A stretch of 64,000 nucleotides of DNA from Lantana camara (GCA_037501455.1 CM074864.1:36544001-36608000); one strand, 5' to 3'. Shown: positions 10,801 through 22,500, counted from the first letter of the stretch. A program made the numbers and translations. Notes: generated by a model not told the origin, from the letters alone.

Positions 10801-10805
10801 CTATT
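10801..10805. repeat. TSD CTATT, left copy (element A)
   Basis: CTATT directly before the LTR start at 10806 matches CTATT at 27664-27668, directly after the other A LTR. Confidence 0.9.
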
Positions 10806-13393
10806 TGTAGCACCCCTATACGTAGAGATACCACACCCCCCCACTATAGGCCGATCCACATACAAAATGGACAATCTGTACATGACCTAACCTACAACGA
10901 ACGGGTGACAAATAAAAGAAACTGGCTAGCTAGGCGGGACTATACCCCAAGGCAGTACAAAATCAAGACATAAAAATTAAAAGCGGGAGCATTAATTCAT
11001 TAATACATATAGGTACCAACAGATATCAATACATTATCATCTCCTATATATCATACAAACAAAAGTCCCTAAATATACCAAGAACTATAACGTACTAACT
11101 CAGGACATGACAAACAAGATCATGGAAATGTGTGAAGTGCTAGACCCGGCTGGATGACAAGACACGACTCAGACTCCCGCCTAGCGCACGACCGCGACAA
11201 CCAGAAAGGTGGGGTGTCAGTCCATGGAAGACTGAGTGAGGGGCATAAATATATATTAGAGCAATTAACATGCAAGTTATAACCTCGGGTAAGGTTTTAT
11301 ACTTAAAAGTAATATAAGTTCATAATCACATAAAACTCGCCCGAAATTACAGCTACCACTATTAAGTACTTTTAATCGTTTTCATGTTTCAATGCGTGCA
11401 ATACGTGGCCCGACGAGTGAGGGCAATCTCCAACCTTACTCCAACTATGTACACTACATGCTTGCTTTATCCTTTAATAGGTGATCATGCAATTTAAGCT
11501 ATTGTGTAGTCGTGCAGGTATATTCAGGCAGAACAATCAATACATGCAATCATGACAATAACCCGAGGACAATCCGTGGTGCCGGACCCGTCCCCAGTCT
11601 CCTTCTTCCTCCGGTGATGGTGGGATTGCAAGGCCCCACAATCCAATCTCATTGAGCAGAGGGTACATGAATCCCTAAGCCCGGAGCTCCTTCCTCCACT
11701 AATCTCCTAGCGGATTTAGGGGTGACCCCAAATGTGGTGAGGATAGTGTTCGAGTTACCCGTCAGCCCATGCTTTCCCGGTTGGCTCCAACCACTACCCT
11801 CGGGTCCAACGTGACATGCTTTACTCGCCAAAACCCAATCAATCAATCAATCACGATACATGATTTGCTTGCAATTGTGCATAAGTTTAGAAATAAGTAT
11901 ATATATACCTTTTGGCTTGAAATCCACACAAAGGTTATACGGGTTCTATATACTAACAATTAAACCTCACCTTTACAGACAAAAGACAAGTAGGGCACGG
12001 CCTACGGGGCTTGCTCCTCGTCCCTACGAAGCTGGTCTGTGCAAAATAGACGTGTACACGTGAGACTTGACTCTAAATAGACCAAATATGACGAACGACG
12101 AAAATGCAACGAGATAACGTGCAACATGCATTGTGGCATAAAAACATCTTGTTTTGGCATGTAATTAATCATATAATAGCTATTCGGGGTCAAGGAAATC
12201 ATCGGATCATGGGGCTAAAAATGTAATTTTGTGCAGAAAGTTTTGTTCTGTCAGACGCACGGAAATGGTCGTTCCGGTTCCTTTTGTAAATGGGAAGGGC
12301 CGTTCCCATGGCCCTTCAAAAGACGCCAACATTTTTAAATTAAAAACGCGCCTTTAGCTGCGAACGGCCCTTCCGGCACCAAGGCCAAAACGGGAACGGC
12401 TGTTCCCATGCTCGGCCGCCTGTTTTGGTTTAAAAGAGTGGGAACGCCCATTCCCATAATGCCTTGAGGCTGGGAACGGTCGTTCCCAGTTTTTGCAACT
12501 ACAAAACAGAGCAGAAGCAGGGGATGCTCTCGGGAAACAACAACCAAGCAACAATTCTTCCAAGTTTGATCAACAAAGTTATTAATTCTGAAAATATGAT
12601 GCATAAGTGTTCCAAAAGTGATAATATAACACTTAAACATATAAATCATCCAATACCATCAAGATTTCCAAGTTTCATGCTCAAGCTCATATTGATCATT
12701 CAATCTCAATTCTTCCAAGAATTCCATGAATTAATCACGTTATGATCACACATTCATGCCTTGATCACCAAATAATCCATTTAACACATAGTTCTTAAAC
12801 CCTAACTCACATATATATAATCAAGAACTATGAATTCATGCAAAATACCCACCTTGAAATTAAAGAAAGGAAGAAGGAAGAAGATGATGATGATCAAACT
12901 TCAAACTTGGAATTTTTCTTGAAACATCTTGATGGAGTGATGAAATCTCTTTTCTCTTTTCTTGGCTTATGGTTCGGTGATGAAAGAGAGCAAATACCGA
13001 TGGTTTTTTTTTGGGATGAAAATGGATAAAGAAGCTTGGAGATGTATATTACGTGAATCACCATCCTTGATTTTGATGAAATGATCAATTTGCCATTTAG
13101 TCCCTCAAGAGTTTAAATCATGCAATTAAGGAAGAAAAGTTTACAAATTGACCGATTGAGTCCCAAGAGATAAAGATGCAATTTCGTCCTTAAAGATAAA
13201 GAAAGATCATTTAAGGACAAGTTGACAATTAAATCGTTTTTGACAATTCTTTCATGAAATAAATATTTTCGAGTTATTAAATAAATTCTAACTTTGATAT
13301 AAATTCATGGAATTTCATGAAAATTTGGTAAAATATAATTTATAAAATTATAATAAACATAAGAATGTAATTAATGAAATTCAGGGCGTTACA
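10806..13393 (-). repeat. Element A, 3' LTR (2588 bp)
   Basis: Plus-strand ends are TGTAGCACCCCTATACG and GGGCGTTACA. The LTR contains a GGGAACGGCCGTTCCC-type palindrome cluster (12260-12487) and a perfect 11-bp inverted pair (GCTAGGCGGGA at 10929, TCCCGCCTAGC at 11175). It pairs with 25063-27663, with scattered differences that are mostly transitions. Confidence 0.92.
12260..12487 (-). repeat. GC-rich palindrome cluster, A 3' LTR
   Basis: At least six palindromes occur at about 40-50 bp spacing: CGGAA...TTCCG at 12260, GGGAAGGGCCGTTCCC at about 12292, GCGAACGGCCCTTCCGGC at about 12360, GGGAACGGCTGTTCCC at about 12391, GGGAACGCCCATTCCC at about 12440 and GGGAACGGTCGTTCCC ending at 12487. The 5' LTR copy is at 26526-26754. 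Confidence 0.85.
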
Positions 13394-13409
13394 ATTCTTC
13401 CCCCCTTAA
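13394..13409 (-). other. Element A polypurine tract
   Basis: The minus strand reads TTAAGGGGGGAAGAAT immediately before LTR start TGTAACGCCC. Confidence 0.9.
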
Positions 13410-13411
13410 AA

Positions 13412-13430
13412 GGACCTGGTCCCCAGGTCC
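13412..13430 (-). repeat. PPT-adjacent hairpin of A
   Basis: Perfect 8-bp arms GGACCTGG/CCAGGTCC enclose a three-base loop, two bases upstream of the polypurine tract. It is related to the F hairpin (4696-4713). Confidence 0.8.
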
Positions 13431-13462
13431 ACTGTCAAGTTTTGAAATGATGCAGAAGCCAT

Positions 13463-13592
13463 AAGAGAACCCCGTCTCTTGAACAAGGATGAAAGAACCC
13501 TGTCTTTCAACAAGAAGTGAGAAAACCCCGTTTCTCGGCAAGAAGTGAGAGAGCCCCATCTCTCAACAAGAAATGAGAGAACCTCGTCTCTC
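13463..13592 (-). repeat. Hairpin array of A (five units)
   Basis: Five 18-bp inverted repeats sit 27-29 bp apart, with plus-strand centres of the type ACCCCG. Arms in order are AAGAGA/TCTCTT, GAAAGA/TCTTTC, GAGAAA/TTTCTC, GAGAGA/TCTCTC and GAGAGA/TCTCTC. Every unit pairs perfectly although arm sequences differ, so substitutions are compensated. Equivalent arrays are at 16701 (B), 37006 (C) and 50549 (D), always just upstream of the polypurine tract. Confidence 0.9.
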
Positions 13593-13704
13593 AACATGCA
13601 CGAAAATAATTCAAGGAACAAATTGTAGAAACAATGACATGAATGTTGCATAAACAAATAGAATCATATGAATTTCATAAATATCATATAGACAATTAAA
13701 AATC

Positions 13705-13709
13705 ATTTT
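13705..13709. repeat. TSD ATTTT, left copy (element B)
   Basis: ATTTT precedes the B LTR at 13710 and recurs at 22333-22337, after the other B LTR. Confidence 0.85.
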
Positions 13710-14486
13710 TGTAGCACCCCTTAACACGTGGAGGTACCACACCCCCGCACTATAGGTCAATCCACATACGAAATGGCCAATCCGTACATGAACCAACCTA
13801 TAGCGAACGGGTGACAATGTAATACAGGATAAGCTAGGCGGGATAACTTATACATGCGACAAAATAAAGCGGAAGCATAATTCAACAGTATCAATTTGAC
13901 ATATCATGATATTTCTCATTTAACAATTTAAAACATGTTCTAACTTTACATATCAATACATTATCATTTCCAAATAAAATAATAATAACTAATAACATTA
14001 AACATAAATCCCTTGAACAATAAATAAACTAGTAAATAAAATACACCGTGCAAGACTCTACTACCCGGACTGGACTCGACACACTTCCCGCCTAGCGTGC
14101 ACCTGCAATACCTGAAAGGTGGAGGCATCAGTCTGTGAAGACCGAGTGAGGGGTTTACATACATATCAGCGCAGATAACATGCAAGTCATATTCTCGGGT
14201 AAAGATTTATAAAAGATAAATATACAAGTTCAATAATAATAATATAGCTTTGCCCGAGAATACAACTATCAATATTAAATACTTGTTCTTTTCATGCAAT
14301 CAATACATGGCCCCGGCGAGTGCGGGCGGTTTCCAAATGTACATGAAACATGTTTGCTTGATTATAAATCAATAGGTGATCACGCAATTCAATTACCGTG
14401 CAATCGTGCGATAGTGTACTCAATTAGCACATTCATGGGATGGAAATCATGCACTCAATACATCGCTTGCTTGTAACACGATCGGG

Positions 14487-14780
14487 TTTGTTCCTCCTGT
14501 GGTTCGACGGACAACCACCAGCTCTAAGACTAACCCAGTGCCCTCGCTAAGGACAACCTGGCCAGGAGAACACAGGTACACGATAAGGCTTTGTTCTTCT
14601 TGTGGTTGGACGGACAACCACCAGCCTGAAGACCAGCCCAGCGCCCTGACTAAGGAGGGCCTGGCCAAGAGAACACACGTACACGATAGGGTATTGTTCT
14701 TCCTGTAGTTGGACGGACAACCACCAGCCCGAAGACCAGCCCAGCGCCCTCACTAAGGAGGACCTGGCCAGGAGAACGCA
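14487..14780 (-). repeat. 103-bp tandem repeat in LTR B, about three units
   Basis: Units begin at 14487, 14590 and 14693 (period 103). Each carries an internal hairpin GTGGTTG-gacgga-CAACCAC, slightly altered in units 1 and 3. The 5' LTR copy begins at 20366. The overlapping open frames on both strands are products of this repeat and not genes. Confidence 0.9.
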
Positions 14781-15242
14781 TTTACTTGCTTTCATGAACA
14801 TGACATGCTTGATTCGTGAACAATAACATACTTGAAATGATAAGTGATTTCATGAAATTATAACTATAAATACCTTTGGCCAAAAATCACGTAAAGGTTA
14901 TACGGGGTTCTATATAACTAGAAATTAAACTTCACCTGACAGGCGACACACGACTCGTGAATGCGTGAACATGCTCATGATCCACAATCTCCACCCTGGA
15001 GAATAACTGGACAAGAACCGGGACAATGTACGTGCATGAGACCACAATTCAAGAATATTATTTCATATAATGACGCATAGCGCGATCATACACGAAACAT
15101 CGAGCAATACACAATGTAGCATGATAACATGTTGTTTCAGTACATATTGGATCATATAATAGCAATTCGGGGTCAAAGAAGTCGTCTGATCGAGGGGTTA
15201 GTTTCGTAATTTTATGTAGAAACTTTTGTTCTGCAAGTCAGG

Positions 15243-15471
15243 TGGGAACGGCCGTTCCGGACCCCCTTTGTAAATGGGAACGGTCGTTCCCATAGATCCC
15301 CAAAACGTGCCAAAGATTCTCCAATTTTAAAACGTACTGGAGCTGGGAACGGCCCTTCCGGCCCGTAGGCCAAAATGGGAACGGCCGTTCCCAGTTTCCG
15401 CCGCCTATTTTATTTGAAAAGGGGGGAACACCCGTTCCCATAATGCCTTGAGGCTGGGAACGGTCGTTCCC
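15243..15471 (-). repeat. GC-rich palindrome cluster, B 3' LTR
   Basis: Near-palindromes GGGAACGGCCGTTCC, GGGAACGGTCGTTCCC, GGGAACGGCCCTTCC, GGGAACGGCCGTTCCC and GGGAACGGTCGTTCCC occur between AT-rich flanks. The same motif occurs in A and K, although the surrounding LTR sequence differs. Confidence 0.85.
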
Positions 15472-16455
15472 TGACTCTGCAACTTATCAAAACAGAGCAA
15501 AACAGGGGAGGCTCTCGGGAATGATCAACAAAGCAACAAGAATTCCAATTTCAATCAACCCAGCTATGTTTTTGTAGAAATATGATGCATATATGTTCAA
15601 AAGGTGATAATATATCACTTAAACACCCAACTATGGCAAATCATCAAGGAATCAAAGTTTCATGCTCATGCTCCTTATGATCATTCAAGCTCAAATATTC
15701 AAGAATTTCATGAATAAATCATGTCATAATTTAATATATGATCACCTAATCCTACTTCCATCTACAAATGATCCATCTAGCATATAACTCTCAAACCCTA
15801 GCTCAGTCAAACATGATCAAGAATCACCAATTCATGCAAAACCAACCTTGAATGGAAAAGAAATGAAGGTGAAGATGAAGATGATGATCAAGTCTCAACT
15901 CTTGGATTATTTCCATGAAAACTTGATGATTCATGGATGAAATCTCTCTTCCCATTTTTTAACTTGAAGGAACCGAGATGAAAGGAAGCACATAGATTGG
16001 GAGATTCTTGAATAAAATGAACTTATGGAAGCTAGGGGATGAAATAACGATGCATCGATTTTTTAGATGTGTGAAATATCCAATTTCGCCAATTAATCCT
16101 CCAAGAATTTAAGTTATGCACTTGAGTATGCAAGTTTTAAAATATGCTCAATTAAGTCCTTAAAAGATTATGAAATTAGGTCCCTAGAGTTTTAAAGAAA
16201 TATTCAACTAGGGACAATTTGGTAATTTGAAACACTCTCGGTAATTGTTTCATGCCATAAATATTTTTCGTGTCATAAAATAATATTTTCAATGATGGGA
16301 ATTCAAATAATTCACATAAATGATGTTTCATGAATTTTATAAAAATATGGAATGTCACGAATGAATATTATAAAATTAAAGAATTATAATAAAACCTACG
16401 CTCAAAACTCACACGTATCGAGTATACCTGATTGTCTGAAAATCGGGGCGTTACA

Positions 16456-16471
16456 ATTCTCTCCCCCTTAA
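16456..16471 (-). other. Element B polypurine tract
   Basis: The minus strand reads TTAAGGGGGAGAGAAT next to LTR start TGTAACGCCC. Confidence 0.9.
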
Positions 16472-16473
16472 GA

Positions 16474-16491
16474 GAATCCATCCTCAGATTC
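16474..16491 (-). repeat. PPT-adjacent hairpin of B
   Basis: Arms GAATC/GATTC, extendable by one G:U pair, enclose a GAGGAT loop, two bases upstream of the polypurine tract. Confidence 0.65.
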
Positions 16492-16700
16492 ATTGTCCTG
16501 AATTCCTGGAATTTAATTGGCTCTTACGTGTTCATACCACGTGGGTTAGCTACTCCCCGTCAGGGATTAGTTCGAAAGAGGTCTTCGATCCACAATATCC
16601 TCTCATGTGTGAATTCACGACCCTCAACTTCCCGGAATCTGACACTCGAAAGAAAATCTAACCTTCCACTAGAACAACTTGACAAGTAGTTGAAAATACT

Positions 16701-16795
16701 GAGAGTGCCCCATCTCTCAAACAAGCAACAAGAGAACCCCGTCTCTTAAGCAAGTAACAAGAGAACCCCGTCCCCTGGGAGAGTCCCCGTCTCTC
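16701..16795 (-). repeat. Hairpin array of B (four units)
   Basis: The units have CCCC centres and GAGAG/CTCTC- or AAGAGA/TCTCTT-type arms. The third unit is partly decayed (AAGAGA...TCCCCT). It is equivalent to the arrays in A, C and D. Confidence 0.8.
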
Positions 16796-19569
16796 ACACA
16801 CACATGAAATAAAATTCAGGCGAGCACTTAGACAATTAAATGTTTACGATTAACTCATAAGGATCAAATAATAAAATTATCATTCATGCAAATAATCGTT
16901 CACGTAAACAAGTAATAATAAGCAAGAAATCGCATGCAAAAGCAACAAAATAATAGTAAACAATTAATAATACCAAGGGGTCATGTACAGGTATAAACAA
17001 TTAACAATAACAAGGAATCATATTCGAGAATGACAGAATAATAACAATAGATAACTAATAATAAACAGGAGTCATGAACACCAGTAACAAGATAATGATA
17101 GTGATAAAATAATGATGCACGTGGTATGCATGATTAAGTGTACCGTTCACCAAGGATTGAAGTTCTGGAACTGGAATAACTCGACTAAATCCTTGATTCT
17201 TTTTAGTTGAGATTTCCCGCTTTGTACCATTACGGTTCGATATTCCCATTTCTGATAACCATCTCTGCTCTTGTGCTATTTTCTAACATAATCCGTAAAT
17301 CATCATTAATCACCACATCTTCAGATCCGGTTTAATCCCAGATTTGCCAGTTGAACCCTTCTCGCACTGATTCTCACATTTACCTTCCGGTTTTGGAATT
17401 GAAAATAACCATGGTTTTCTAGTTAGGGATTAATTGTACCTTCAAGCTTAAAGACTTACTTTGTGTTTCAAGCAAGCTTTTATCCAACCAACAAAGAGAA
17501 TAGGCGTTACCATTTCCTCGACCTCGGTAATCCAAGTAAAACATCTTTCTGAAGCACAGATCTTAACTCTTTATTTGAAATCCGAAAGTTGAGCTCCTAT
17601 GTCCTTAGTCAAGAACACGGCGGATGTTTGGTGCCGAAAAGAATCAAAGTTGTAATCCCTTACGACCAACTCAGCACATACACTTGCATAGAACCCGAAG
17701 AAGTCGGATCCTAGTGAAACTTTTCCTTGTAAAATTCTAATCTTTGATCAAAGTATGCTCAATTAATTTATAAAAGTCGTTGTATCTCCCATTTCCATTA
17801 TTAACACTTGATCCGAATTTAATAACCTTTGTAATTCTACTTACTTGGTTATTCGCTTTCCCTTCTACTTCCTACTTTCTTCCTTCCCGTTTATTGTCGA
17901 CATTCCGATAGCAAGAGGGATTAAGATTCAAGATTTACTATCCAAATTTTAGCCAAATCGGATCCCTTCTCCCAATTACTGAGTCAAATGATATCCTGAG
18001 GCTATCGGAGAACTGCAGACGGTATATCCACTTCCTTGAAAACGATCATGGAACTAGGCACTGTCGATGATGGGACGTTTCTTTGTATGAGAGAAAGAAA
18101 AGTTTAAATTATTGACAACTTCTTCCACATGGTTCTGATAGAGGATTCCAGGAAGAATTAATTCTCTGAAAATTCCCAAACTTCCTCGAGTGCTATCTAA
18201 TTTCATACTTAAACTTATTTTCAAGCCGACTCTCCCCCTTAAGAAAATAGAAATTTTCTTACTCTCTACATTTATTCTGTCATTTTCCACTTGCAAGCTT
18301 CTCTGCTGAGTCAATTTTCGTAACCTTTTCCTCGTCCTACTTGTTATTAATTAAGATTTTGATTAATGGTTCGTTTTCAATCTTTTCTGTTAAGGACATA
18401 CTCAACTTGAAGCTCTCCAACTGGCGCCCCTTTCCTGATATTAAAATTTTCCAACATCTTACAATCACCTAGTGCTTTCCAGCGAATTGACAGTTACAAG
18501 ATCAACACCCTAATCTGAAGCAACAAAAGTTCTTTCTCCTACCCTTACTGGACCCCCAAAGTGTTGATTAATCTCTGAAGGTTGAAATTCCCACTGAACA
18601 TTTATCTGCTTGAACTTATCATCATTTTCCCGTTTTCCAAAATTTTCCAAAATCTCTGTATCATACCCGCTCTTACTAAATTCTGGACAATTAAATTCTC
18701 ACAGCCCCAAATATTGCTAGACTTCAAGCAAAATCAAATGACTCGGTTCCCAACCTGATACCCGATGATTCAAAAACCTCTTCTTTAAATTCGAGTCGGT
18801 AAGAATAGGGGCAACGATTGTGTAGAGCATAGGTAGAACCTATTAACAGTAAACACTAAATAATGCATGATGGTTAAAGTGTTACGACCTACCTTATGCA
18901 TAATTTAAAATGCAACACGTTAGAGCAATTATATCACTTTGAAGATATACGTATAAATAAGGAAATGTAAAGAATGTAAATAATTTGATCATGTATCCAA
19001 GGCATCAAGTAGGAAATTTCAAATACTATTAGAACAACATTTATAAATGAGAAACAATTAATTAGTAGCTTTGATGCACGTGCTTATGAATGCATTGAAG
19101 AACCTGGCACCATAGAATTGTTGAGCTCGGTTCCGGTGTCCATTCTTGGTTGACCGAATTACAACTTAGTTCGAACGGTTGATCAGTCTCTTAAATCTTC
19201 AAAATTCTCTGGCCTTGATTCATATATTTCCAAACCTGTCACTCACAACTTACTTTGCAAATAAATGCATGTGGATAAGACGTGCTCATGTCACATAATT
19301 GCCACGTAGTTGGTGCCGATAACGAGAATTTAATATAAATGCAGCAGGTAACTCATCCATGTTTAAAATAAAACACGGTAGTCACAAAATTTCAAGCAAT
19401 TCAAAATCAATTAATTGGCAATTAATGGCATAATTCAAGTACTTCACGGAATTCAAGTAAGTCAACAAGTTCAAATAAAATGCAGAACTCTCAAATTGTC
19501 AATTAATTCCTATGCCGCACGACCTAGACTCGACACGACACGACACTAGAACCGCGGTTTTGCAACCGG

Positions 19570-19581
19570 GCTCTGATACCA
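19570..19581 (-). other. Element B primer-binding site (initiator Met tRNA)
   Basis: The minus strand reads TGGTATCAGAGC, followed by CCGGTTGC, seven bases inside the 5' LTR end. It is complementary to the 3' end of plant initiator Met tRNA. Confidence 0.92.
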
Positions 19582-19588
19582 CCTTAGA

Positions 19589-22332
19589 TGTAGCACCCCT
19601 TAACACGTGGAGGTACCACACCCCCGCACTATAGGTCAATCCACATACGAAACGGCCAATCCGTACATGAACCAACCTATAGCGAACGGGTTACAATGCA
19701 ATACACGATAAGCTAGGGGGGATAACTTATACAAGCGACAAAATAAAGCGGAAGCATAATTCAACAGTATCAATTTGACATATCATGATATTTCTCATTT
19801 AACAATTTAAAACATGTTCTAACTTTACATATCAATACATTATCATTTCCAAATAAAATAATAATAACTAATAACATTAAACATAAATCCCTTGAACAAT
19901 AAATAAACTAGTAAATAAAATGCACCGTGCAAGACTCTACTACCCGGACCAGACTCGACACACTTCCCACCTAGCGTGCATCTGCAATACCTGAAAGGTG
20001 GAGGCGTCAGTCTGTGAAGACCGAGTGAGGGGTTTATATACATATCAGCGCAGATAACATGCAAGTCATATTCTCGGGTAAAGATTTATAAAAGATAAAT
20101 ATACAAGTTCAATAATAATAATATAGCTTTGCCCGAGAATACAACTATCAATATTAAATACTTGTTCTTTTCATGCAATCAATACATGGCCCCGGCGAGT
20201 GCGGGCGGTTTCCAAATGTACATGAAACATGCTTGCTTGATTATAAATCAATAGGTGATCACGCAATTCAATTACCGTGCAATCGTGCGATAGTGTACTC
20301 AATTAGCACATTCATGGGATGGAAATCATGCACTCAATACATCGCTTGCTTGTAACACGATCGGGTTTGTTCCTCCTGTGGTTGGACGGACAACCACCAG
20401 CTCTAAGACTAGCCCAGTGCCCTCGCTAAGGAGAACCTGGCCAGGAGAACACAGGTACACGATAAGGCTTTGTTCTTCTTGTGGTTGGACGGACAACCAC
20501 CAGCCTGAAGACCAGCCCAACGCCCTGACTAAGGAGGGCCTGGCCAAGAGAACACACGTACATGATAGGGTATTGTTCTTCCTGTGGTTGGACGGACAAC
20601 CACCAGCCCGAAGACCAGCCCAGCGCCCTCACTAAGGAGGACCTGGCCAGGAGAACGCATTTACTTGCTTTCATGAACATGACATGCTTGATTCGTGAAC
20701 AATAACATACTTGAAATGATAAGTGATTTCATGAAATTATAACTATAAATACCTTTGGCCAAAAATCACGTAAAGGTTATACGGGGTTCTATATAACTAG
20801 AAATTAAACCTCACCTGACAGGCGACACACGACTCGTGAATGCATGAACGTGCTCATGATCCACAATCTCCGCCCTGGAGAATAACTGGACAAGAACCGG
20901 GACAATGTACGTGCATGAGACCACAATTCAAGCATATTATTTCATATAATGACGCACGGCGTGATCATACACGAAACATCGAGCAATACACAATGTAGCA
21001 TGATCACATGTTGTTTCAGTACATATTGGATCATATAATAGCAATTCGGGGTCAAAGAAGTCGTCGGATCGAGGGGTTATCTTCGTCATTTTATGCAGAA
21101 ACTTTTGTTCTGCAAGTCAGGTGGGAACGGCCGTTCCGGACCCCTTTGTAAATGGGAACGGTCGTTCCCATAAATCCTCAAAACGTGCCAATGATTCTCC
21201 ATTTTCAAAACGCGTTGGAGCTGGGAACGGCCCTTCCGGCCTGCAGGCCAAAATGGGAATGGCCGTTCCCAACCTCGGCCGTCTATTTTATTTGAAAAGG
21301 TGGGAACGCCCGTTCCCACAATGCCTTGAGGCTGGGAACGGCCTTTCCCTGTTTCTGCAACTTATCAAAACAGAGCAAAACAGGGGACGCTCTCGGGAAT
21401 GATCAACAAAGCAACAAGAATTCCAATTTCAATCAACCCAGCTATGTTTTTCTAGAAATATGATGCATATATGTTCAAAAGGTGATAACATATCACTTAA
21501 ACACCCAACTATGCAAATCATCAAGGAATCAAAGTTTCATGCTCATGCTCCTTATGATCATTCAAGCTCAAATATTCAAGAATTTCATGAATAAATCATG
21601 TCATAATTCAATATATGATCACGTAATCCTACTTCCATCTATAAATGATCCATCTAGCATATAACTCTCAAACCCTAGCTCAGTCAAACATGATCAAGAA
21701 TCACCAATTCATGCAAAACCAACCTTGAATGGAAAAGAAATGAAGGTGAAGATGAAGATGATGATCAAGTCTCAACTCTTGGATTATTTCCTTGAAAACT
21801 TGATGATTCATGGATGAAATCTCTCTTCCCCTTTTTTAACTTGAAGGAACCGAGATGAAAGGAAGCACATAGATTGGGAGATTCTTTAATAAAATGAACT
21901 TATGGAAGCTAGGGGATGAAATAACGTTGCATCCATTTTTGAGATGTGTGAAATATCCAATTTTCCCAATTAATCCTCCAAGAATTTAAGTTATGCACTT
22001 GAGTATGCAAGTTTTAAAATATGCTCAATTAAGTCCTTAAAAGATTATGAAATTAGGTCCCTAGAGTTTTAAAGAAATATTGAACTAGGGATAATTTGGT
22101 AATTTGAAACACTCTCGGTAATTGTTTCATGCCATAAATATTTTTCGTGTCATAAAATAATATTTTCAATGATGGGAATTCAAATAATTAACATAAATGA
22201 TGTTTCATGAATTTTATAAAAATATGGAATGTCACGAATGAATATTATAAAATTAAAGAATTATAATAAAACCTACGCTCAAAACTCACACGTATCGAGT
22301 ATACCTGATTGTCTGAAAATCGGGGAGTTACA
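19589..22332 (-). repeat. Element B, 5' LTR (2744 bp)
   Basis: This is the near-identical partner of 13710-16455, with a palindrome cluster at 21123-21349 and 103-bp repeats from 20366. The GCTAGGCGGG motif near its 3' end has point changes here (GCTAGGGGGG). Confidence 0.92.
21123..21349 (-). repeat. GC-rich palindrome cluster, B 5' LTR
   Basis: These are the same positions and motif as 15243-15471, with a few arm substitutions (for example GGGAATGGCCGTTCCC and GGGAACGGCCTTTCCC). Confidence 0.85.
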
Positions 22333-22337
22333 ATTTT
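22333..22337. repeat. TSD ATTTT, right copy (element B)
   Basis: Pairs with 13705-13709. Confidence 0.85.
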
Positions 22338-22500
22338 AATCACATACATATCACTCATAATTAACTAATTTGCAACGAATAAGAAATTAAATACGATAAT
22401 AATAAGATCCATGATGTATGTGGTATGCATGGTTAAATGTACCGTTCACCGTTGATTGTGTCATGCATATAATTGGTACCTTCTTCTTCCCGAACTAGAT

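Larger units (their letters stand above)
8868..10805 (-). repeat. E LTR, 3' part
   Basis: This is the end half of solo LTR E in minus orientation. It contains a 29-30 bp tandem repeat (10109-10205). No coding potential is seen. Short open frames here run through the tandem repeat. Confidence 0.75.
13394..13709 (-). other. Element A internal domain, 3' end segment
   Basis: This holds the polypurine tract, its hairpin and the hairpin array. The segment ends at the insertion point of B. No coding sequence is present. Confidence 0.85.
13710..16455 (-). repeat. Element B, 3' LTR (2746 bp)
   Basis: Plus-strand ends are TGTAGCACCCCTTAACACG and CGGGGCGTTACA. It contains a 103-bp tandem repeat (14487-14780), a palindrome cluster (15243-15471) and a perfect GCTAGGCGGGA/TCCCGCCTAGC pair (13833 and 14096). 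Confidence 0.92.
16456..19588 (-). other. Element B internal domain, non-coding
   Basis: This is 3.1 kb without a supportable gene. It shares short blocks with A, C and D: GTACCGTTCACC at 17140 and TGATGCACGTGCTTATG at about 19072. Between these two, at about 17250-18830, A has its mini-Gag while B has unrelated sequence that I do not recognise. The longest open frame (18054-18314, minus, 86 residues) resembles no family I know and is not called. Confidence 0.7.
13710..22332 (-). mobile_element. Element B: non-coding LTR retrotransposon (LARD-like)
   Basis: B is a complete minus-strand element nested in A: 3' LTR 13710-16455, internal 16456-19588 (3133 bp), primer site 19570-19581, 5' LTR 19589-22332 and TSD ATTTT. 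No recognisable protein domain was found in the internal part on either strand. Long LTRs plus a long non-coding centre match the LARD type, which depends on enzymes supplied in trans. The LTRs are very similar along their length, suggesting a young insertion. Confidence 0.92.

Noticed and set aside
13463..13592. CRISPR-like appearance of the hairpin arrays (short repeats with spacers)
   Set aside because: Plant LTR context, four to six units, repeats not identical, spacers themselves similar, no cas genes.
14447..14801. Several overlapping frames on both strands in LTR B, repeated at 20326-20680
   Set aside because: They run through the 103-bp tandem repeat and are present on both strands. 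No independent coding evidence.
18054..18314. 86-codon minus-strand frame in the B internal domain
   Set aside because: No domain, no counterpart in A, C or D, and length expected by chance in 3 kb.
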